A stretch of DNA of 64,000 nucleotides from Epiperipatus broadwayi (lineage: Eukaryota > Onychophora > Udeonychophora > Euonychophora > Peripatidae), in the NCBI GenBank assembly GCA_028023455.1, contig JAQFVV010012446.1:312001-376000 (forward strand), read 5' to 3'. Shown here in pieces: positions 22,261 to 64,000 of the stretch (the first letter of the stretch is position 1; every line of letters starts with the position of its first letter). Position numbers and translations under genes: made by a program. The notes under the pieces were generated by a model. The model had not been told where the DNA came from, made no database searches, and worked only from the letters and a program-made list of their open reading frames with translations.

Positions 22261-24369
22261 CGGAAACAGGGACTCTTCTACCGTAAGCAATAGAACTGAA
22301 CAATTGTTAAAATCATAATATTAATTAAGAACTTTAAAGATTGATAAGTTAATGTAAATTTTATAAAAAGAACTTTTCTCTGACTTATGTGTCAACTCAA
22401 TTGATAATGTGTAATTTTATATATGTTTGCGTTTGATAAAAAAATCATTTCCATTTATTATTTATTTGTATTAATATTTATTGTTTAAATTTTAAATTAG
22501 GAAATTTAAGGTTGGGTATAGACATTGCATAGATTCATTAGCGGTTGATAATGTTGTGGTTTTCACATTCGATTAGAATATATGTCAATGATATCACTGC
22601 AAGCATCTTACGATGAATGCTAATGGGATTTGTATATTCCCTATGCAAGTGGCGTTTATCGATGACTTTGTATTTTGATCGGTTGTGTTTAATTTGGAAT
22701 GTTTTTGACCATGGAATCTGTGCAGATGATCTGTACTCAACATTTTAAAACAAATTTTATAAAATTGATTTGTGCGAACGTATTTAAATGTTAAATTTAA
22801 GTCGGGTGTGAATGGCTAGATAGATTTGTAAAGTTATATTAGGGGAGGGTATTCTTAGGTTATTTGTGTCGTTGTTGAATTGGGTCAATGGATTGGATAT
22901 ATTTGTGTAATTAGTAGATGTAGTATGAGTTTCGCTACATGCAGAATCGCTGTATACACCGCACCAACCCTTTGCCTATGGATGGGATTGTAAGTTGGCA
23001 AAAAGAATCACGGTCCCTTTCCTATGGAGTTTTTATTTTATTGTTCTTCTTGCTATACAGATATCATATTCCTGTATTGGACAAGAGTCAATGTTTTCTC
23101 TAACTATACTGTTCAGATGTCCATTCCTGACAGTATAGTATATTTGTGCTGTTGTATTTTCATGCTACATTGAATACATAAATGTATCAGATGGATTGAT
23201 GCCAGTTTGACTGCGAATTTTAGCCTAAGGTTAAATAGGGATAGAATGTTTTATTTTCAGATGCAAATCTATGTAGTCTATTCATACTTGACCATCTAAA
23301 TAAAATATTAAACTCATTGAAATTTATGTAAATGTACAATTAAAGAGTAATCTAAAAAATCTAAAAAAATGTTAAACCTATTCCTCGAATTTAGAATGAT
23401 TTTATATGTGCGTAAATAAATATTTTTTATGTGTTAATTTCTGGAAGTGGCTTTTATTCTCTTATATTGAAGATATAAAATTTATATTTTATTATCTCTG
23501 CTACTCACTGAGCTAGTGACTTGGGCTAATGACCGGAATCAAGAAAAAAAAATAATTTTTTTTTTTACTTACGTATCTGCCTACTTTATAAATTTTTCTA
23601 GGTTCAAATGCCTAGATGGCGCCCTGTAGTGCAGTTTACGTAAGTCTACCTGCTCCGGATTGTTATAACTGGCGCCCAATGTGGGGCCGATCTTTAATAA
23701 ACATGAGTGCCCTGAGAATTTTAAAAGTGAATCCATGCCCGTGAAATTTTTCTGAAAATTGTATAAATCATATTTGTTGTATTGACGTGGAGTTATAGGT
23801 TGAAATTCTGTCTTAAAGTTACTGCCAGTAAGAAAAATTGCGCAAATGTAAAGAATAGAAGAGAACTACGAGGAAGTAAAATGTAATAAATACGTAATTC
23901 ATAAATATAAATCATAATTTTTTTTTTTAAAAAGTCTATATTTTTATTTTTATATCTTCTTATATCTACAAGTACAAATTCAAATTCAACAGTTAAGTCC
24001 AATGAAAAAATGAGAAGGAGGGAGGAAAAAAGCTGTTTTTTTTAATAAATTTAAGTAACTTTCTTCAAAATCTATTTTATTAAAATTCTTAAAAATACTT
24101 AATTTGGCCATATTTTGAAAAACCTAAATATTTCAAGTAAAATATAACCTTAAATAAGGAACACTTTAATCAATTTTACTTATCATTATATTTGTAATTA
24201 CTGTTTTGTCTTTTTAAAAAAAAAGTTTATTGTCAAATTTTGAAATTTCATATATAACAAATTTGTAGTAAACGTAATTACTAAACACTAAGTAAATATT
24301 TTTTTTTTTAAATGTTTTTATTTTCTTGAGAATTTTTGTATGTTTACTGATATAAAAATACCTTTTTTT
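22261..24369. other. Stretch between the direct repeats
   Basis: AT-rich with no recognisable protein domain, although it lies where an LTR element's internal region would be. The notable site is the primer-binding-like sequence at 23671. If this was an LTR element, its gag-pol has been lost. Confidence 0.35.
23671..23690 (+). other. Primer-binding-like site for tRNA-Lys(CUU)
   Basis: TGGCGCCCAATGTGGGGCC differs at one position from TGGCGCCCAACGTGGGGC, the complement of the tRNA-Lys(CUU) 3' end used as primer by some LTR retroelements. A TGG start directly after ATAAC fits an LTR border. No paired LTR could be placed immediately upstream, so the assignment stays tentative. Confidence 0.4.
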
Positions 24370-25150
24370 TGGCAGGTATAGGAATATGTCGTTAGCCCCC
24401 ATTAAATTGAAATAAAAACTTTTAAGTTCGCATATAAAAATAAGTGTATTAAAAAGAAAAAAAAACTAAACGCTCAAAATTAAATAGTCCTGGTTTTTTA
24501 AATTTTGTTAAAACGTAGTGTATATTCACACAGATGCTACTTTAAATTAAAATATTTTTATCTCATCAAACAAAAAGGATAACAGAACAAAGTATTTGAA
24601 CGTATTTTTTTAAATAAAAACAATACAAGATTGAAATATAAAAATATTTTAATAAAAAATAACGTAGTTCAAAATAAAAACATGTATATATCCCCCCCAA
24701 AAAAAAAAAAAAAAAAAACAAATTAATTGTAATTATAAATGGAGATGATTGATTATGTAAGTAATATCTACAAGGCAATAAACCAAAAGTCATATGTAAA
24801 GTTGAAAATGCGAAGGTAGAACTCATAGGTGTTAAGGACAGCTTATGCATTAGAAGCAAATAGAGGCCCGGACCATAACGAAAAAACAGGTGAAGCTTAA
24901 GCAGTTGAATCTGAGAGCGAAGCTATTCAATACTTCACTGATTAAGTCCACAATTCCTATTATACATTAGTACTCATGAAAGCTTTTGATTTACAATGAG
25001 TCAATAGAAAGATCTTATAGTTAGAAATCTATTATGATAATTTAAAGTTGTAATTATAAATTTATTTACTCAGATAGATTACCATCTGATTACGTCCAAG
25101 TCATTGGGTGGACCTCAGGTCTTCCAGAAAGACTACGTGGGAAACACTTT
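24370..25150 (+). repeat. Direct repeat, copy 2 (partner 21595-22260)
   Basis: It has the same order of blocks as copy 1, with AAGCAAATAGAGGCCCGGAC near 24855 and GGTCTTCCAGAAAGACTACG near 25120. A run of C then A (24693-24720) differs from copy 1. Confidence 0.6.
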
Positions 25151-26520
25151 CCAACTGGAAGCTTAGGTTTATTCCCTTAGTAAATATTATTTACTTCAAT
25201 CTGAAAACCCAACTGCAAATCGTCAATCTTATTCAATTATCTAACAGTTTCCACTGTGTTTTTAGTCTTCAGTTTTGTTCCCATTTCAGGATATTTCTAT
25301 GACTATTGGTAAACTATGATCATTAAATGGGATAGCAGTATTAACATGGAAATGTTGTGAAATCATATAGCTTCATTCTAGGTAATTTGCTATCAATTAT
25401 CATTTATTACATTATTTATAGTCTTCTTGATTGTTATTTAACTCTATTACAATACCCATATCTTGTTAATATCTTTGCTTTCATCATTCCAAGGACATCA
25501 GGAAATTCTTTTTTTCTTCAATATTAGCATTTTATCATATAGTAATTTAGTTTTTGGTGCATAGCAACATCTTTTAGAAGAAGCAAAACAAAACAAAAAA
25601 AAAATTCTCTATATTTTACCACAGCAAAACGACAAAGAAAGAACAAGACAAAACAAAACAAAACAAAGGGGGGATCATTTCCATATAAATTATCTAGGTA
25701 TATCTTAACATGATTGCTAAAATCCATAACTATTCATCAACAACATCGGTTAAACAGTTTTCCAAAACAAGACTTTGTCTTGAGTTTAATTAAATGTAAA
25801 AGATCCCCTTTTACTTCTAACCCAAGCTGTTAGAAGATTAAACTCAGAACTTATTTATATATATAGAGCTTTTCAGACTATATCTTCTAGATGTCAATAA
25901 ATAATCGTGTAATATTCATCAGATGTTTGTATTCATTAAAACATATTCATGATCTATTATGTTTATTCCCGTGTAAATTACCTTGATATATCGTTATTTT
26001 TAAGGTTCTAACAAACTATCAATTTACTAATTGATAGTTTGTAGATTAAACAATTTATTGGAAATTATATTTTTTTTACAAATTTTACAAATCTATTTTT
26101 TCACTCCATTGTTTTTCCATATTCAAATTCAACAATAATTATTTTTTTGTTTTTCAATTCCATCATTTAAATGTCAATGACATTCTCAGAGGGTGGTTTG
26201 GACTGATCAACATTATTCTAATTTTATACACCTAAATAAAAATTATGTATTGTTCTGTATCTGCCTCTCTGAAATATTCAACTATGACTATGGTAAGCAA
26301 ACATGACTTTTAAGTGGTAGGGTTAATATGGTTCCATTGCTTTTGGCGATTAAACAAACTTACTTTTTGGTAACTAGCTGTCAATTCGCATGTTTTGTAT
26401 TTTTTCTATTTCTTTCTAAAAGTCATCATTCCTCTGGAGTTACCATATGTAAAAGGTTGTTAATATTAAAGTGATCTTTATGACATCACTTAATGACTTT
26501 TCATTACCTTCTACAATATT
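25151..26520. other. Unassigned stretch downstream of the main gene
   Basis: AT-rich, with A-rich patches on the plus strand at 25580-25670. No gene or repeat family was recognised. Confidence 0.4.
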
Positions 26521-26522
26521 AA

Positions 26523-26940
26523 TTTTCCATCATTCATTCAATAATTAATTTTTATACATGGTATGATCATATAAGAAATCATGTAAAACCACAGCAGCAG
26601 CAACAACACAAGCAACAAGAACAACAGCTACAACAGCAACAGCCACAATATAACTTACAGCTAGATCAGCAGCAACAGCAGAATCAGCAATAGCAGTAAC
26701 AGTTACAACTTACAGAAACAGATACAACAACAGCATCTACAACAACAACAGCTATAGAAATAACAGCTACAGTAAAAATAACAGCAACAATAACTACATC
26801 AACAACACTGACAGCTAGGGCAACAGAAGCAACAGCTATAGAAACAGCAGTGGCAGCTAGAAAAGCAGCAGCAACAAGAAGGAGAAGAAGAGGAGAAGAA
26901 GGAGGAGGGAGAAAAGAATAATAACAACAATAGTAACAAC
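26523..26940 (+). repeat. CAR-rich low-complexity tract
   Basis: Imperfect CAG/CAA/ACA repeats. From 26592 one frame reads about 33 codons that are mostly Gln, until a TAG near 26690. After that the pattern continues but the frame is broken. There is no start codon or splice context to prove translation. It is simple-sequence DNA or the relic of a glutamine-rich exon. The last part (26870-26930) shifts to purine-rich GAAGRA units. Confidence 0.6.
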
Positions 26941-27309
26941 AAGAGGAAAACCTTATATATGTTGGATTTATTAATGAATTTTAACAACCAAACAGAATTA
27001 AAGAAATACGTTGTTTATTTTTCCATAAATAAAAATGATTAGTTACATTGAAAAATATTATCTTACAATCACGTTTTTTTTTTTTTTTTTTTGCCATAAC
27101 TATATGTTTTAACTCACTTAAATTTATTATGATTATTTTTTAATCATTTCGTCAAAAAAACGTCAACTACAAACATTTATGGTTCTAAATCACATTATTT
27201 TAAGCATGTTTTTGTAATAATAATACACAAAAAATAAATATATATTATTTACATCAAATATTTATGGTTTTTTGTTAATATAAGCATTGTGGATTAATGA
27301 AACTTTGTG

Positions 27310-60652
<33,343 letters not shown>

Positions 60653-61039
60653 TCCTAAAACAAATAATTTATATGAGAAATTTAAAAGAAAAGTATAATT
60701 TCAATGATTTATAAATAAGAATAAAGTCTATCTATACACAATTTTGATCCTTGTTAAAAAAATTTTACAGTAAAATCTACTACGATAAAACATGAAGTTA
60801 ACCCACAAACAATATTCTTAACAGTATCTAAACAGAAACGTTAACTTAAAGAGACTAATATCTAAAAGTTAAAACATTTCTATCCCACATCTGTTTTAGT
60901 GCCAAACGGAAGATTCCTATTACTACAATATATTTAGTTTAAAGTAAGAAACGCAACTATTTTATGAAAATAAGAGATTAAGGTTATTATCGTGAAAAAA
61001 CGCTATAGAGAGCAAAAATGCTATAATAAATATTATTAC

Positions 61040-61330
61040 CTGCGTTTAGGGTATTTGTTACTTTGAAATCTGATTGTTCCAATAACTAAAATTACGAGAT
61101 CCTTTGATTTTTAAAATTCTCTTAGACAATACTATAATCGCTATTAAAGTTATTATTCTCAGTGCTTGATGATTTCAACTAATTAAATGATCAATTTCAC
61201 AACGTTTTTCTTTCCTGTTTATTTCACTACAATACATATTCTTCACTTCTACTGTGGTTTTTAATCAGGACTAAAAATCCTCGAAGTCAAGATACGTTTC
61301 CAAAAAAACAACAACACACCCTTCATGCGA
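61040..61330 (-). other. Probable 5' untranslated exon
   Basis: ACGCAG|GTAATA at 61040/61039 is a strong donor on the minus strand, 385 bases upstream of the first coding exon, which itself begins with an acceptor. The upstream limit of this exon cannot be seen. The stated end is a guess within AT-rich DNA without a clear TATA box. Confidence 0.45.
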
Positions 61331-62186
61331 TTACAAACAATTTACCGTTTAACGAGAACTCTTAATAATTTATCTTACAGGACCTGCTGACTGATGTAGC
61401 AGTTGACGCTTTATGTTGTCTACATATTATTTTTCAAATCCAGTGTTGAAAAACAAGTGCACTAGCGTAATGCATTTCTTTTTCTGATAAATATTTTTAT
61501 TCATTTAGAATTTTGAAAATTTTAGTTTTTAGTAAAATAATTTTATATTAATGAATACTATCAATTTAAAAGAATTAACAACAGAAAAAAATGAAATAAA
61601 ATTCAAATATTTATATAAAAATTAAAAGGCAGATAATTATGTTTTCAGCGTTTTAGCATAAACGATATTAATCTTAAATTCCAAAATACTTAGCTAGATA
61701 TATATAAGATTTTTCAGTTCTGGTGGTAAAAAAAAGTTTACTTTTAACAAAATATTTCGCACGTCATTGCAATCGAATATTCTAATTAAAATAAGAATTT
61801 ATTGATTAAAAAGTCGGAGTTATTTTTATTCTTGGGAAATGGGGATGAGAGTGGGTGGGTGGAGTGAGACTAAACTGAAAGATACTACACTTTTAGTACG
61901 ACTTTTTGTGAATTAAACTAGTTAAGAAGCTTTCGTTTCTATACATGTATATAAATAGATTACTAGATAAAATTAACAACAAAAAAACAATTAATGTGTA
62001 TCGTGCCCAAACTCAACTTTAATAAGATTTAAAATGCTTTTCTAGGTTATAGGCTACTCTGCCCCGTTTCGCAGCAGCGCGACAGACATTAATATTTATA
62101 CTAGGTGCTGTTAATTTAAGGTGGTGATTTTATCAATCTATTCTCAAAATATTTAACATTATATAATGAAATAATGTGTTTATATC

Positions 62187-62270
62187 CTGCGCGTCCGACT
62201 TGGCATCGTGGGGTTCCAGGATCGATTCAGGCCCTCGAACTTTTTACGAACTCCCTAAAAATAAAGTCAT
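62187..62270 (+). mobile_element. SINE fragment (family 2-like tail)
   Basis: CCAGGATCGATTCAGGCCC is B-box-like and is followed by GAACTCCCTAAAAATAAAGT, close to the tail of the SINEs at 8801 and 37592. The A-box part is lost or diverged. Confidence 0.5.
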
Positions 62271-62878
62271 GCGCGTGTGTTTTTATGTGTTTATATATAT
62301 AAAGCTACACGAAAAAATAAATAGCAATGTCTAGAAGTAAATGCATTAAATTTAATAAAAAGATTAAATATATAGTTTGCATTACTTTTTCCTTTACGAT
62401 AGGAAGAGAATCACACCGTATTGTATCGTGACTGTTTTCACTAACGCTTGGTTTCCCATGCACACTATGAATGATTGACCATTCCAGAAAGAAAAGTGTT
62501 ACTAGCGCTAAATTGAAAATTAAAATGTAAAAGCTAATTATCTCAAACTTAATTAAAGAAAACCAAAGTTGATCTGGTGATATTTATAATCAAAATTTAG
62601 CTCTTAATAGTCATTTCGTTATCTCAAACATCATTAGAAAGTTGCTAAGTTTTTAAATGCAATGAACACTTATATTAGACTCTCTAAAGTAAATTAGCCA
62701 AATACTTTACATATATAACCAACCAATATCTTCACTATTTAGTATTAATAAGACCATTCAGTGCTTAAAATTTAACATCATACAAATATTGTTATCAAAA
62801 AGTAATAATAGCAAATATTCGTAAACTTATTGTTATTATTACTATACAATATAATCTATAATAAAAGCATTTTATAAT

Positions 62879-62903
62879 AATAATGATGATGATGATGATG
62901 ATG
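62879..62903. repeat. (GAT)n microsatellite
   Basis: About eight TGA/GAT units. Confidence 0.85.
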
Positions 62904-63299
62904 CTAATAACAAAAGTAGTCATAATAATAATCATAATAATTCATTATAAATCTCTATGAATTAGCCTGAACCACACATCAACTACTTCTTTGCATAAAA
63001 TTACAAGTAATACCTAACATATATATATACATATTTTCCAATTCCGTTTTTTTTATTTTTGTTGGCTATTACTTAAAAAATATTTGATGTGAACCTGTTA
63101 TGAAAGAAAATATGATAAATCCTATAACTTGTAGAATTGAGATGCATTTATTCAAAGATAAAATTAGTTAATATAGCAACGTCAAAAAAAAAAACGATTA
63201 AGCAATCTCGCTTTTATAACTGGAATCTGTGTGTATCGCTACTCTAAAAAAAAACATAATAACTGCTAATGAACTTGTTTCAAAAGTAAAGTTTAAAAT

Positions 63300-63975
63300 G
63301 TTCAGGGAAAAAAAAGTAGAACTTTATAAAGTATCAAACGATAAACAATCACGCTTTTTATTTATACTGAATTCAAAAGCTGTAGTAGGTTAAAATTATT
63401 TTGAAAAAATAGAAATGTTATACCTAAGTTACCTGAAAGAAAAAAGCTAGATATTAACATATTCGTTTAATAAAATATAATCTTATTTTTGAATGACTAA
63501 CTGTCTACAAGATTTATCAGATTTTTTTTTTTTTTTTGTTTCAATTAATATATAATAAAATATATTTGCAATGATTGGTTTTTTAAATAAATTTACATAA
63601 ACTTCAACAATGGGTATTTTTCAATTCTTTTAATATTTATTGGAAACAATTTATAAATAGTTTATTTTGAAATGAATCTGAAAAATATTATAAATTAGTA
63701 AATAATGATTAAATAGACAGTCGCTCGAAATTTACGAAACGTTAGATCACTAATACAATAGAGTGATCTTCGATAAAGAAACAGGTAACAATTAGCTTTA
63801 AACTTCATTATTTTATGGCTGCGCTAAACTGCCAATGAAACTCTGAATTAATAAGCCTGTATAAATTAACTAAATATTAATAAATTCAAATAATGACACC
63901 TTCCCTTTCTCTTACTTCAAAACAAATACATACAGGTACACACAGAATCAACAAATTTTGATTTATTTTCAATGG
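63300..63975. repeat. Right-edge flank repeat, related to 188-1430
   Basis: Partner of the left-edge stretch, without the SINE and the MITE. It continues to the window end, so the true length is unknown. Confidence 0.7.
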
Positions 63976-64000
63976 AAAAAGAAATGAAAATATAAAACCT

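Larger units (their letters stand above)
61331..63180. other. Upstream flank of the gene
   Basis: AT-rich, with no gene. It contains a truncated SINE near 62187-62270, a (GAT)n tract at 62879-62903 and AT-rich microsatellites. A promoter probably lies in the first part but no element can be defended. Confidence 0.4.

Noticed and set aside
26799-26987. Minus-strand frame rich in Cys and Ser
   Set aside because: It is the reverse reading of the CAR and GAAGRA simple-sequence tract.

Overview
The window is AT-rich animal nuclear DNA. It has no bacterial-type gene density or operons. The one recognisable host gene is interrupted by introns with GT..AG borders. tRNA-derived SINEs, decayed LINEs, Penelope-like elements with GIY-YIG domains, palindromic MITE-like elements and long (TA)n and (AAT)n microsatellites fill the rest. 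The host gene encodes an Arkadia-type (RNF111/RNF165 family) RING-H2 ubiquitin ligase, which points to a metazoan. The phylum cannot be fixed from sequence alone.

Main gene (minus strand, 5' end near 61.0 kb, stop at 27310). Eight coding exons can be read by eye: 60652-60139, 51776-51557, 38831-38491, 38193-37980, 33987-33835, 32158-32039, 29546-29387 and 27522-27310. Every junction has GT/AG borders and matching phase (1, 2, 1, 2, 2, 2, 0). The sum is 1935 nt, giving 644 residues. In order the protein has a Ser/Asn-rich N-terminus, a SUMO-interacting motif followed by acidic residues (VIDL, residues 270-273), a His/Pro/Tyr-rich middle, two tandemly duplicated exons, a segment like the Arkadia NRG/TIER region (..DIIERNT..), and a complete C-terminal RING-H2. 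An untranslated upstream exon probably ends at 61040.

Segmental duplication. The 3' half of this gene with its introns (copy B, about 27.0-43.0 kb) has a direct, decayed copy downstream (copy A, about 4.67-17.0 kb). Copy A keeps a RING exon with an in-frame stop and a lost zinc ligand, a remnant of the TIER exon, a frameshifted SIM exon and a deleted exon 4. It lacks the region holding exons 5 and 6. The two copies differ by a palindromic element present only in A (4761-5253), a SINE present only in B (40839-40900), a 2.7-kb stretch only in A and a 6.8-kb stretch only in B. The two edges of the window (about 0.2-1.4 kb and 63.3-64.0 kb) are also related to each other, so the locus may be a larger repeated array.

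Layout from left to right. 0-1.4 kb: flank repeat with a SINE and a palindromic MITE. 2.9-4.7 kb: decayed LINE pieces. 4.7-17 kb: copy A. 17.0-17.2 kb: perfect-centre palindrome with hammerhead-like core motifs. 20.8-21.6 kb: Penelope fragment with inverted ends. 21.6-25.2 kb: direct repeats around a region with a tRNA-Lys-type primer-binding-like site. 26.6-26.9 kb: CAR-rich tract. 27.0-61.0 kb: the gene. Its introns hold LINE, MITE and SINE copies, long (TA)n, a third copy of a dispersed repeat, and a head-to-head pair of Penelope 3' ends, one split by a TTAA-flanked insertion. 61-64 kb: upstream flank. No CRISPR array, rRNA gene or convincing intact tRNA gene was seen.
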